Source: JANNVK01 sp031414415 (GTDB taxonomy: Bacteria; Acidobacteriota; Blastocatellia; Pyrinomonadales; Pyrinomonadaceae). From it: a stretch of 64,000 nucleotides of DNA. The notes under the pieces are model-generated. The model had not been told where the DNA came from and searched no databases. It saw nothing but the letters and a program-made list of their open reading frames with translations. The stretch is from contig JANNVK010000225.1 of assembly GCA_031414415.1 (NCBI GenBank), positions 1 through 64,000 of the forward strand, read 5' to 3'. The first letter of the stretch is position 1. Each line of letters opens with the position of its first letter. Position numbers and translations under genes: made by a program. This document shows, in pieces, positions 51,907 to 61,302 of the stretch.

Positions 51907-52959
51907 ATGAAACCGCAACTTTTTAATCCTGAAATTATTGAACATCGCATTGAATCTAAGCAGATTGGCGAAGCTGTTATCTCTTCGCGTCCAAAAGTTT
52001 CAATCGTAATTCCGGCTTATAATGTTGCAGATTTTATTTGCGAAACGCTCAATTCAGTTTTCTCACAAACTTTCAAAGATTATGAAATTCTGGTAATCAA
52101 TGATGGTTCGCCAGATTCTGTTAACTTAGAAAAAACTTTAACTCCATTTTTTAAACAAATTATTTATGTCAAACAACCAAATGGCGGAGCGGCTTCGGCA
52201 CGCAATACGGCAATTTTTCTTGCTCGTGGCGAATTGCTGGCTTTTCTCGATGGCGATGACATTTGGGAATCGAAATATCTTGAAATGCAAGTTTCGAAAT
52301 TAGAGAAAAACAACTTTGACTTGATTTACGCAGATGCGATGATGTTTGGTCTCAAGCCTTGGGCTGGCAAGACTTTTATGCAACTTTCACCATCAAAAGG
52401 CGAAGTTACACTTGAAAAATTGTTGCTTGCAGAATGCAATATTATAACTTCAGGCACAGTCGTAAAACGCGATGTTGTCTTAAAGTCCGGCGGATTTGAT
52501 GAAGATAAGATTGTTTTTGGTTGCGAAGATTTTGATCTTTGGGTTCGAATTGCAAAAAAACGATTTCGAATTGGTTATCAAAAAGATGTTTTACTAAACT
52601 ATCGTGTTGTAGCAGGCAGCCTCTCAGGAGGTTATGTAGATCGTGCTGAACGAAGTTTACAAGTGCTTCTAATTGCCAAAAATAAAGTTAAACTCGACGA
52701 ACGCGAAGAAAATGCAATTGAAAAACAAATTTTGATTGCAAAAGCTCAATTAAATTTAGAAAAAGGCAAAACCTGCCTTGTTGAAGGCAAATTTTTTGAG
52801 GCTCAAGAATTCTTCAGACAATCAAATAAATTTTTTTACAAGAAAAAACTTACTATTATCATTACTCTTCTCAATGTTTGCCCAAAACTTGTGCTTTATT
52901 TGTTTCGTAGTTTTCGTTCTGATGAAGTTTCGTTCGTAAACATAGGAAAAAAACATTAA
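51907..52959 (+). CDS. Family-2 glycosyltransferase (soluble type)
   Basis: A 350-residue GT-A glycosyltransferase. Seen: SIVIPAYNVADFICETLNS, VINDGSPDS, NGGAASARNTAIF, FLDGDDIWES and GCEDFDLWVRI. There is no clear membrane segment. It belongs to the exopolysaccharide locus, 17 bp after the previous gene. Confidence 0.92.
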   Translation: MKPQLFNPEIIEHRIESKQIGEAVISSRPKVSIVIPAYNVADFICETLNSVFSQTFKDYEILVINDGSPDSVNLEKTLTPFFKQIIYVKQPNGGAASARNTAIFLARGELLAFLDGDDIWESKYLEMQVSKLEKNNFDLIYADAMMFGLKPWAGKTFMQLSPSKGEVTLEKLLLAECNIITSGTVVKRDVVLKSGGFDEDKIVFGCEDFDLWVRIAKKRFRIGYQKDVLLNYRVVAGSLSGGYVDRAERSLQVLLIAKNKVKLDEREENAIEKQILIAKAQLNLEKGKTCLVEGKFFEAQEFFRQSNKFFYKKKLTIIITLLNVCPKLVLYLFRSFRSDEVSFVNIGKKH

Positions 52960-52967
52960 GAATTAAT

Positions 52968-53066
52968 ATGTCTAAAAAAAACATAAACAAAGCAAACTTA
53001 AATCAGCCTCTTGCCATAGAAAATATATTTTTTATTATTTGTGCATTTTTCCTTGTTGGTCATTAG
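52968..53066 (+). other. Short ORF, possible gene remnant
   Basis: A 32-codon frame, MSKKNINKANLNQPLAIENI, followed by a hydrophobic stretch and a stop, begins 8 bases after the GT2 stop. Its layout (polar start, then a TM) resembles the start of a polymerase. It may be the truncated head of a lost gene in the 212-bp gap; it may also be chance. Confidence 0.3.
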
Positions 53067-53171
53067 TAAAATACCTACGTGAAATTTTAACTAAATTTTG
53101 TTCTTTCAATACTCAAGAAGCAGTCAAAAAAAGATAAACTTTAATGATACTTTAAATAAAATAATTTAGAA

Positions 53172-54734
53172 ATGACCGAAAAAAGACAAGAAAAATCATT
53201 ATATTCAAGCGTTGGTTGGCTGATGCTTGCCAAGTTGATAGGTTTTGTTTTTACTCTTTTGCTTCCGCTTTTGGTTGTCAGATTCCTAACAAAATCTGAA
53301 GTTGGAATTTACCAACAAGTTTTTTTAGTTATATCAACAGTAAGCAGCATTCTGCCATTTGGTTTTAGTATGAGTGCTTATTACTTTTTTTCTCGCGAAA
53401 AAGAAAATATTAACTATTATGTTTTTAATATCTTGCTTTTTAACTTTATTTCAGGTGGAATTGCCTGTTTGCTCCTCAATGTTTTTCCTCAATTTCTTGG
53501 TAATCTGTTTAAAGATGAAGAAATGACTCGCTTTGCACCGCAGATTGGTTTGGTTGTTTGGTTTTGGATATTTTCTGCCTTTTTAGAAATTGTTGCAATC
53601 GCAAATCAAGAATCTCGGTTAGCGTCAGTATTTATAATTCTGGCTCAGTTTACTAAATCTATGTTTTTAGTTTTTGGTCTGGTTTATTGGGCATCAGTCG
53701 GTGCATTACTCAATGCAATTACAGTGCAGGTAATTCTCCAAACAATAATTCTTTGCATTTATTTGAACTATAGATTCAAAGGATTTTGGAGGTGTTTTAA
53801 TCTAGCCTTCTTCCTTAAACACGTAAAATATGCACTTCCTTTTGGAATTTCTGGTATTTTATGGACTTTGCAAACTGATTTGCATAATTATTTTATTGGA
53901 AATAGATTTTCCTCTGCTGAAGTTGCAACATATAGAATTGGTTGTTTCGAATTACCTTTAATGATTTTGCTGTATGAAGCTATTGGCTCAGTAATGATTC
54001 CCAAAATGAGCGAACTGCAACTAGCAGGAAAAACAAGAGAAATGATTGAACTCACTGCAACTGCGATGAATAAATTAGCTTTTTTTTACTTTCCTTTGTT
54101 TATTTTTTTTCTGATTACAGCTCAAACTTTTATAACAACTATTTTTACAGAAAAATACACCGATAGTGTTCCAATTTTTTTAATCAATATTATTTTGTTA
54201 CCAACCTACATCTTGATTTCCGATCCTTTAGTGAGAAGTTATGAATCTCTCGGTAAATTTATCTTAAAAGTTAGAATTTTTATAGTAATCGGACTTTCTT
54301 TCTTACTGTGGTTTGGTATTAATCATTTTAACTTACAAGGAATGATTTTAATCGTAGTTTTTGTTTCCTTACTCGATCGTTTGATTACAACAATAAAAAT
54401 TTGGAAAACAGTTGGTGTAAAAACTTCAGATTTAAGCCTTGTCGGAAACGTCTGGAAAACAGCAGTTTCAAGTATAATTGCTGGAGTATTTACGTTTTTA
54501 GTTTATTCAAATACGAAAGGTTTTTTACCAATTTGGGACGAAATATTGTCAAAAAGTATAAATTCTCAACTTTCACATTTTGTAGCCGGAAGTTTAGTTT
54601 TAGGAATTTCGGCAACTGTCTTTGGACTAATATATTTAATTTGTACAAATTATTTCGGTTTAATCGAAGAAAATGAAAAGAAAATGATAAGTTCAATTTT
54701 CAATAAATTTAGAAGGAAAAATGTAATTGCTTAA
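53172..54734 (+). CDS. Oligosaccharide flippase (Wzx/MATE-like, polysaccharide biosynthesis family)
   Basis: A 520-residue protein with about 14 TM segments and the N-terminal SVGWLMLAKLIGFVFTLLLP and VRFLTKSEVGIYQQVF typical of Wzx/polysaccharide-biosynthesis exporters. It should flip lipid-linked repeat units to the periplasm before polymerisation by the ligase/polymerase above. The C-terminal residues are basic. Confidence 0.92.
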   Translation: MTEKRQEKSLYSSVGWLMLAKLIGFVFTLLLPLLVVRFLTKSEVGIYQQVFLVISTVSSILPFGFSMSAYYFFSREKENINYYVFNILLFNFISGGIACLLLNVFPQFLGNLFKDEEMTRFAPQIGLVVWFWIFSAFLEIVAIANQESRLASVFIILAQFTKSMFLVFGLVYWASVGALLNAITVQVILQTIILCIYLNYRFKGFWRCFNLAFFLKHVKYALPFGISGILWTLQTDLHNYFIGNRFSSAEVATYRIGCFELPLMILLYEAIGSVMIPKMSELQLAGKTREMIELTATAMNKLAFFYFPLFIFFLITAQTFITTIFTEKYTDSVPIFLINIILLPTYILISDPLVRSYESLGKFILKVRIFIVIGLSFLLWFGINHFNLQGMILIVVFVSLLDRLITTIKIWKTVGVKTSDLSLVGNVWKTAVSSIIAGVFTFLVYSNTKGFLPIWDEILSKSINSQLSHFVAGSLVLGISATVFGLIYLICTNYFGLIEENEKKMISSIFNKFRRKNVIA

Positions 54735-54753
54735 TCTCAAGTAAATTAAAAAA

Positions 54754-56634
54754 ATGTGTGGAATAGCTGGATTTATCTCCAAAGAAAATACAAGAATTGC
54801 TGAACGTGAGCAATTGCTCGATGCGATGTGCAAAATCATAACGCATCGCGGACCTGACGAACAAGGGACAACTATCGAAGGTCGTGCCGCACTCGGAATG
54901 CGTCGGCTTTCAATTATTGATTTAAAAACCGGACAGCAGCCAATTTATAACGAAAGCGGCGATAAATTTATTGTTTTTAATGGCGAAATATATAACTTTA
55001 TTGAACTCAAAACCAATCTTGAAAAACTCGGTTATAAATTTAAAACAAACTCGGATACAGAGACAATTCTGCACGCTTTTGAAGAATATGGAACAAATTG
55101 TCTTGAGCATTTACGCGGAATGTTTGCTTTTGCAATTTGGGATAAAACTGACGAAAGTCTATTTATTGCAAGAGATAGAGTTGGTAAAAAACCGCTTTTT
55201 TATAGCATGACGAAAAATGGTGAATTCGTTTTTGGTTCAGAATTAAAAAGTGTACTAAAGAATAAAAGTGTTTCCCGCGAAATTGATTTTTCAGCACTCG
55301 ATTCTTATCTGACATTTGGCTATGTGCCGGAAGAATTTTGCATTTTCAAAGAAGTTAGAAAACTTCAGCCCGGACATTTTTTAACATACAAAAATGGCGA
55401 AATTAAGACGGAAAAGTATTGGGATTTTACTTATGCAAAACCGGTCGAAATAAAAACTGAAGACGAATATATCGAAGAATTACAACGACTTATTAAAGAA
55501 GCTGTGAAAATTCGTCTGGTTTCAGAAGTTCCGCTTGGAGCATTTTTATCTGGCGGAGTTGATTCATCAACCGTTGTCGCGATGATGTCGCAACTTATTG
55601 ATGTTCCGGTAAAAACATTTTCAATTGGTTTTAATGAAGATAGTTTTAATGAGTTGAAATTTGCGAGAATGGCAGCTGACCATTTCAAAACAGAACATCA
55701 CGAATTTATTGTAACGCCTGATTTAGTTGAGATAATTGACGATTTAGTTTGGCATTTTGACGAACCTTTTGCAGATCCGAGTTCGTTGCCGACATATATG
55801 GTTTCAAAAATGGCTCGCGAATATGTCACAGTTGCACTTTCGGGCGATGGTGGCGATGAAGTTTTTGCTGGTTACACAAGATATGTCAACGACAAAAAGC
55901 GTCGCGGATTTGAAAAACTTCCAAAAGTTCTTCGGCAAAATGTTTTGCAGAAATTGAGTGAAAAATTGCCAAGCGGAACTTATGGCAAAAATTATCTTTA
56001 CAACACTTCGCTTGATGCAATTGATAGATATATTGATAGCGTTTCACATTTCAACAAATTGCAACGTAAATCGTTTTATTCAAGCGAATTTTTAGCGAAA
56101 TTAGGTGTTGGTTTTGGCTCTGGCGAAAATGTTTTTCGCGAATACGGAACGAGTGTTTCAACCGGAAATGAAGTCGATAATTTGCTTTATCTTGATAGTA
56201 AAACCTACTTGCCGGGCGATATTTTGACAAAAGTTGACCGAATGTCGATGGCAACATCACTCGAAGCGAGAGTTCCTTTTCTCGACCATAAGTTGATTGA
56301 ATTTGTCACACAAATGCCTTCTGAGTTGAAGTTAAAAGGTTTAGAAACGAAGTATATTTTGAAAAAAGCGATGGAAGGAATTGTTCCAAAAGAAATTCTC
56401 TATCGCGAAAAACAAGGATTTGGCGTTCCAATAAATGAGTGGATAAATGTTCAGTTAAAAGAACGAATTTTAGAAACTTTAGGCGATAAAAGAACGCTCG
56501 AACGTGGATATTTTGAGCCAAAATATATTCAAAATTTGTTGGATGAACACGCCAGAGGTCGTCGCGATCACTCACACTCGTTATGGATTATTCTGATGTT
56601 AGAACTTTGGCATCGGGAGTTTGTGGATAAGTAA
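54754..56634 (+). CDS. asnB: Asparagine synthase-like glutamine amidotransferase (first copy)
   Basis: A 626-residue protein. N-terminal glutaminase (Cys2 of MCGIAGF, RRLSIID, FNGEIYN) and C-terminal synthase with PP-loop SGGVDSSTVVA and SGDGGDEVFAGY. In polysaccharide loci such paralogues amidate uronic acids or peptides. It lies between the flippase and a methyltransferase. Confidence 0.93.
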   Translation: MCGIAGFISKENTRIAEREQLLDAMCKIITHRGPDEQGTTIEGRAALGMRRLSIIDLKTGQQPIYNESGDKFIVFNGEIYNFIELKTNLEKLGYKFKTNSDTETILHAFEEYGTNCLEHLRGMFAFAIWDKTDESLFIARDRVGKKPLFYSMTKNGEFVFGSELKSVLKNKSVSREIDFSALDSYLTFGYVPEEFCIFKEVRKLQPGHFLTYKNGEIKTEKYWDFTYAKPVEIKTEDEYIEELQRLIKEAVKIRLVSEVPLGAFLSGGVDSSTVVAMMSQLIDVPVKTFSIGFNEDSFNELKFARMAADHFKTEHHEFIVTPDLVEIIDDLVWHFDEPFADPSSLPTYMVSKMAREYVTVALSGDGGDEVFAGYTRYVNDKKRRGFEKLPKVLRQNVLQKLSEKLPSGTYGKNYLYNTSLDAIDRYIDSVSHFNKLQRKSFYSSEFLAKLGVGFGSGENVFREYGTSVSTGNEVDNLLYLDSKTYLPGDILTKVDRMSMATSLEARVPFLDHKLIEFVTQMPSELKLKGLETKYILKKAMEGIVPKEILYREKQGFGVPINEWINVQLKERILETLGDKRTLERGYFEPKYIQNLLDEHARGRRDHSHSLWIILMLELWHREFVDK

Positions 56635-56673
56635 CGTGATTAGTTGTTTAATTTTTTGAGATGAATTTTACTG

Positions 56674-57366
56674 ATGACTACTAACGAAGATTACCAAGAA
56701 TATGCAGAAATTGCACTTCAAAATTTTGCAAATAGAGATGCAGAAAAACGCTTCTGGCTTGTTGAATCTGTTGGAAACAAACAAGTTGAAAGAGTTTTAG
56801 ATGTTGGTTGCGGAGCCGGTTACGACTTGCTTCAGTTTATTGAAAGAAAAAATGCAATCGGGTTTGGAATTGATATTGCAGAAAAAGTTGGTGAAGTTGG
56901 AAAAGAGTTTTTTGAATCGACCAATTTTGCAGATAAAGTAAATTTTGTGTGCTCCCGCGGAGAAGAAATTCCTTTTGCCGACGAAAGTTTTGATGTCGTT
57001 TTGTGTATGGTTGCCTTGCCTTATATGAACAACAAAAAAACTATCGCTGAAATTTCGAGAGTTTTAAGTCCAAATGGAATGTTTTTGTTGAAAATTCACG
57101 CTCCAAGGTTTTATTTTAAAATGCTGAGAGAGCGTTTTAAAGCTGGAAATTTAAAGACTCTTATTTATCCATTAATTGCTTTATTTTTAGGAAGTTTTTA
57201 TTGGTTGACTGGAAAACAACTAGAAGGTGGAATTTTTAAAGGTAAAGAAATGTTTCAAACTGAAAAAATGATACGACACGAACTTCACGCTCAAGGCTTA
57301 AAAATTAAAGACTATTTACCAAGTAACAACAAGGAAACGCCAGCTTATTTGATAGTCAAAAGATAG
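56674..57366 (+). CDS. Class I SAM-dependent methyltransferase
   Basis: A 230-residue methyltransferase with the SAM-binding VLDVGCGAGYDLLQF, an acidic motif I end and motif IV region SFDVVLCMVALPYM. It likely methylates a sugar or lipid of the polysaccharide. A hydrophobic run at about 167-182 is unusual and may associate with the membrane. Confidence 0.9.
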   Translation: MTTNEDYQEYAEIALQNFANRDAEKRFWLVESVGNKQVERVLDVGCGAGYDLLQFIERKNAIGFGIDIAEKVGEVGKEFFESTNFADKVNFVCSRGEEIPFADESFDVVLCMVALPYMNNKKTIAEISRVLSPNGMFLLKIHAPRFYFKMLRERFKAGNLKTLIYPLIALFLGSFYWLTGKQLEGGIFKGKEMFQTEKMIRHELHAQGLKIKDYLPSNNKETPAYLIVKR

Positions 57367-57370
57367 AGAA

Positions 57371-58525
57371 ATGCAAAACACAACGAATTTAACAACTAAA
57401 CTTAAATGGAATTTGCCGTGGCTAGTTCGCTATCCCTTTTCGCGGACAAAAAGTTTTCTTCAAAATAATGCCTTTGAGAAAAAACATTTAATTTTTACAA
57501 TCGCTAATCATTTTGAACCAAGTTGGAGTCCAAATGGCGGATTACTTGATTTTCCGGAGGCAGAAAAAAAATTAGCAAATTATTATAAACTTGCAAAAAC
57601 TATTGGCGAAACTTTGCAAGATTCTGATGGCACTAAATTTCGCCACACAAATTTTTATCCCGCAGAACAATATCACTCACCAATTTTAGAGAAACTCGCT
57701 GAAATGCAGTCAGAAGGTTTAGGCGAAGTAGAAATTCATTTGCATCACGGAGTTGAAAAACCAGATACAGCCGAAAATTTGAGAAAAAGTTTGGTTGAAT
57801 TTCGCGACATTTTAGCAGAAAAACATCAGTTTTTATCACGACTTGATGGTGTTGGAAAGCCAATGTGGGCTTTTGTTCATGGAAATTTAGCTTTAGGGAA
57901 TTCTTGTGGCGGAAATTTTTGTGGCGTTGACGAAGAAATGCAAATTTTAGCCGAAACAGGTTGTTACGTTGATATGACATTGCCATCGGCACCTGAACAA
58001 GCCCAAGTTCCGATGTTAAATCAAATTTACGAAATTGGATTACCATTAAACGAAGCTATTCCGCACAGAAAGGGAAAAAGAGTTGAAGTCGGCAGAAAAT
58101 CACCTCTATTGCCATTGATATTTACTGGACCTTTAGTGTTTAACTGGACAAGAAAATTTAAAGGTTTTCCGCTTCCGCGAATTGATGACGGAGCTTTGGC
58201 AGGTAATCAAGTTTCAGATATGTCCAGATTAAAACGTTGGATTGGAGCAAATATTACAGTTCAAGGTCGTTCAGATTGGGTTTTTATCAAACTTTATTGT
58301 CACGGTTTTATTAATGAAGACGAATCGGCTTGCATAGGTGAAGATGCCAAAAGATTTTTTAGTGAAGTGATTGAAAACGGTGAAAAAACCAGTGATTACA
58401 AAGTCCATTTCGCAACCGCCCGCGAAGCCTTTAATATGGTTTCTGCGGCAATTGACGGGAAAAAAGGCTCGCCAAATCAATATCGAGATTATCGAATGAA
58501 ATCAATTATGAAAGAACAGAAGTAA
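57371..58525 (+). CDS. Polysaccharide-deacetylase-like protein
   Basis: A 384-residue protein of the glycoside hydrolase/deacetylase superfamily layout: FTIANHFEPSWS at the start, HLHHGVEKPD and FVHGNLALGNS, which could provide the NodB-type Asp/His metal site. The later part reads as a second domain. The fold assignment is tentative; the gene starts 4 bases after the methyltransferase stop. It may edit the polysaccharide. Confidence 0.6.
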   Translation: MQNTTNLTTKLKWNLPWLVRYPFSRTKSFLQNNAFEKKHLIFTIANHFEPSWSPNGGLLDFPEAEKKLANYYKLAKTIGETLQDSDGTKFRHTNFYPAEQYHSPILEKLAEMQSEGLGEVEIHLHHGVEKPDTAENLRKSLVEFRDILAEKHQFLSRLDGVGKPMWAFVHGNLALGNSCGGNFCGVDEEMQILAETGCYVDMTLPSAPEQAQVPMLNQIYEIGLPLNEAIPHRKGKRVEVGRKSPLLPLIFTGPLVFNWTRKFKGFPLPRIDDGALAGNQVSDMSRLKRWIGANITVQGRSDWVFIKLYCHGFINEDESACIGEDAKRFFSEVIENGEKTSDYKVHFATAREAFNMVSAAIDGKKGSPNQYRDYRMKSIMKEQK

Positions 58526-58560
58526 TTTTGAATAAAATCTGAGTTAAAAAAAACTAAACG

Positions 58561-60990
58561 ATGTCGAACGCTTTCGAAAAATTAAAAAAACTAAAAGGAC
58601 GCAGTTGGAGTGAAATTCGCACTCGCGGCGAGCAAGTTCTTTCTGTTTATTCTGAGCAAATCGGCTTGCGGACGAAAATTCCGACTGATTCCGACCTCAA
58701 ACAATTACTCAATAAAAATAAATTTAAGTCTAAGAATCCTTCAATTGACGATTTGTTTAATCAGTTTTACGAAAATTCGCAGACATCGTTTTTTGTCAGT
58801 TTTTGCCAAAAACGCGAAATTATTGACATTTACAGATTGCTTTATGGAAACGATGCGATTGATGCCGGAAATGAAAAATATCAGATTGTTGAAAAAGCTG
58901 ACCGTATTTTGGAAGGAAAATTTGATTTATTCGGTTATGAAAATCTCAACTTTGGAACTGAAATTGACTGGCATTATGAACCTGTTTCAAACAAAATTTC
59001 GCCCAAAAAACATTGGAAATTATTTGACGAACTTGATAGCGAAGAAACCGGCGACAAAAAAATTATTTGGGAACTAAATCGTCATCAGCATTTTTTTACG
59101 CTTGGCGTAGCATATTGGCTGACGGGTGATGAGCGTTATGCGTCAACATTTGTTCGTCATATTGGAAGTTGGATGAAGCAAAATCCACCAGGAATTGGAG
59201 TAAATTGGTTAAGTAGTTTGGAAATTGCTTTGCGTTCGATTTCTTGGATTTGGGCGTTGCAATTTTTTAAAGAATCGACAAGTTTTTCGCCCGAATTATT
59301 TCAAGAAATCTATAAACATTTGTTTATGAACGGGCGACATATTGAAAAATATCTCTCAACATATTACAGCCCAAACACGCATCTGACAGGCGAAGCTCTT
59401 GCCTTATATTTTCTCGGAACGCAATTAAATGGCTTGCAAAGAGCTGAACATTGGCAAAAACTCGGCAGCGAAATTCTCTTTGCCGAACTCGACAGACAAA
59501 TACTTTCTGATGGCGTTTACTTTGAGCAATCAACTTGGTATCAACGATATACTGCCGAGTTTTACACGCAATTCTTTTTGCTCCGAAGTCTCAATAAAGA
59601 TAACAAAGACGCGATTGCGAACAACAAATTGAGTTCAAAACTCCAGCAGATTATTGACTTTTTGATGCATGTAACTCGACCTGATGGAACAACGCCATTT
59701 ATCGGCGACGACGACGGCGGATATGTTTTACCAATTTCAAATCGGCAACCAAATGACTTTCGCTCAGTTTTAACTTCAGGTTCAGTTTTGTTCAATCGTG
59801 GCGATTATAAATTTGTTTCACACGAGTTTTCAGAAGAAACTTTATGGCTATTTGGGGTTGAAAGTTACGATAAATTTGAAAAAATAAGAGATCACAAACC
59901 AAAAGAAAATTCAAAAGCCTTTACCGCTGGCGGATATTTTGTGATGCGTGACGGTTGGACTGAAACTGATAATTTTATGTTGCTTGATTGCGGAACTCAC
60001 GGTGCAATGAGTTGCGGACATTCGCACGCGGACGTTTTGGCGATTGATGTTGCGGCTGGCGGAAAAAGTCTTTTGGTTGATCCGGGAACATACACTTATC
60101 ATGAATCAAACGAATGGCGAGACTTTTTTCGGTCAACAATGGCACACAATGCATTGTCAATTGACAACAAATCTTCATCAGAACCTGGCGGTAAGTTTAG
60201 TTGGAATTCAACCGCCGAAGCAACGCCAAAAATTTGGTTAAGCGAAGACCGATTTGACTTTTTTGAAGGTTCGCAAAATGGTTATCAAACTTTAGAAAAT
60301 GGTGCGGCAACACAAAATCGGAGTGTTTTGTTTCTCAAAAATGATTATTGGATAATTCGTGATCACGTTGAAAGTTTTGGAAATCATAGTTATCAGATGA
60401 ATTTTCATTTCGATTCTGCGACAAATCCTGAAATTGAGAGTTCAAAAAATGGCAATTGGTGCGTCAATGAAACGCCGGAAAAAGGTGCTGGTTTGCGACT
60501 TTTTACCTTTGGTGATAATGGTCAATGGCAAAAAAAAGAGAGTTGGGTTTCGCCGGTTTTCGGGATGAAAGTGAATGCTCCATTTCTCCGTTTTATCTCA
60601 GAAGGAGTTGGCTCACAAGAATTTTTTACATTTTTGTTGCCTAATGATTCGATGTTTGAAAAACCCGAAGTTTTTGAAACTGAAGTTTCTGGCGGCAGAG
60701 CGTTTGTCGTAAATTATCGTGGTTATCAAGATATTTTAGTTTTTGCAGACAGCGAAGCCATAATTAGAACTGAGCTTTTTGACTCAGATTTTCGATTTTT
60801 ATGGGCGAGAATGAGCGAAGGCGAAAATTTGCCCGAAGAATTTGTGATGATTGACGGAGCAAATTTTCGACTTAACGGACGCGAAGTTATCAATTTTCCA
60901 CACAAATTGAAATTTGCAACCGCAAGGCGTTTGGGAAATAAGCTCAACGTCAGAACTAATGAAAGCGTTTTTAGCGTCATAGCGTTATAG
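58561..60990 (+). CDS. Heparinase II/III-family polysaccharide lyase
   Basis: An 809-residue protein. The helical N-terminal domain (about 90-400, with STYYSPNTHLTGEALALYFLG) is followed by the beta-sandwich domain with GGYFVMRDGW, CGHSHADVLAIDVAAGG (catalytic His), LVDPGTYTYH and FRSTMAHNALSID. It cleaves acidic polysaccharides, often in loci that also make them. No signal peptide is seen. The last residues (SVFSVIAL) come from a repeat array. Confidence 0.9.
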   Translation: MSNAFEKLKKLKGRSWSEIRTRGEQVLSVYSEQIGLRTKIPTDSDLKQLLNKNKFKSKNPSIDDLFNQFYENSQTSFFVSFCQKREIIDIYRLLYGNDAIDAGNEKYQIVEKADRILEGKFDLFGYENLNFGTEIDWHYEPVSNKISPKKHWKLFDELDSEETGDKKIIWELNRHQHFFTLGVAYWLTGDERYASTFVRHIGSWMKQNPPGIGVNWLSSLEIALRSISWIWALQFFKESTSFSPELFQEIYKHLFMNGRHIEKYLSTYYSPNTHLTGEALALYFLGTQLNGLQRAEHWQKLGSEILFAELDRQILSDGVYFEQSTWYQRYTAEFYTQFFLLRSLNKDNKDAIANNKLSSKLQQIIDFLMHVTRPDGTTPFIGDDDGGYVLPISNRQPNDFRSVLTSGSVLFNRGDYKFVSHEFSEETLWLFGVESYDKFEKIRDHKPKENSKAFTAGGYFVMRDGWTETDNFMLLDCGTHGAMSCGHSHADVLAIDVAAGGKSLLVDPGTYTYHESNEWRDFFRSTMAHNALSIDNKSSSEPGGKFSWNSTAEATPKIWLSEDRFDFFEGSQNGYQTLENGAATQNRSVLFLKNDYWIIRDHVESFGNHSYQMNFHFDSATNPEIESSKNGNWCVNETPEKGAGLRLFTFGDNGQWQKKESWVSPVFGMKVNAPFLRFISEGVGSQEFFTFLLPNDSMFEKPEVFETEVSGGRAFVVNYRGYQDILVFADSEAIIRTELFDSDFRFLWARMSEGENLPEEFVMIDGANFRLNGREVINFPHKLKFATARRLGNKLNVRTNESVFSVIAL

Positions 60991-61062
60991 CGTTCATAGC
61001 GTTATAGCGTTATAGCGTTCATAGCGTTCATAGAGTTTGTAGCGTTTGTAACGTTAAAGAGT
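60964..61062. repeat. 9-bp array (TAGCGTTAT)n, left arm
   Basis: Copies of TAGCGTTAT, TAGCGTTCA and similar start within the lyase gene. They form the complement of the array at 61102-61302, so the two could fold into a long hairpin. The 40 bp between them have no gene. Confidence 0.88.
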
Positions 61063-61101
61063 TTAAGAATAAAGAGTTTTTTTATGTAGTTGATTTTTCT
61101 T

Positions 61102-61302
61102 CATAAACGCAATAAACGCTAAGAACGTAACAAACGCAATAAACGCAATAAACGCAATAAACGCAATAAACGCAACAAACGCAACAAACGCCAAAACGCA
61201 AAAAACGCTATAAACGCAATAAACGCTAAAAACGATAAAAACGCTAAAAACGCTAAAAACGCTAAAAACGCTAAAAAGCTATGAACGCTAAAAACGCTCT
61301 TC
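61102..61302. repeat. 9-bp array (AAACGCNAY/AAACGCTAA)n, right arm
   Basis: More than 20 copies of an AAACGC-based 9-bp unit. The array ends inside the first codons of the next gene (MNAKNA), so the start codon sits in it. The same core occurs at 10633-10850. Confidence 0.9.

Noticed and set aside
54754..56634. A true asparagine synthetase for amino acid synthesis
   Set aside because: Not excluded, but its place in a polysaccharide locus with a second divergent copy makes sugar or peptide amidation more likely.
61102..61302. CRISPR array
   Set aside because: Simple tandem units, no spacers, no cas genes.
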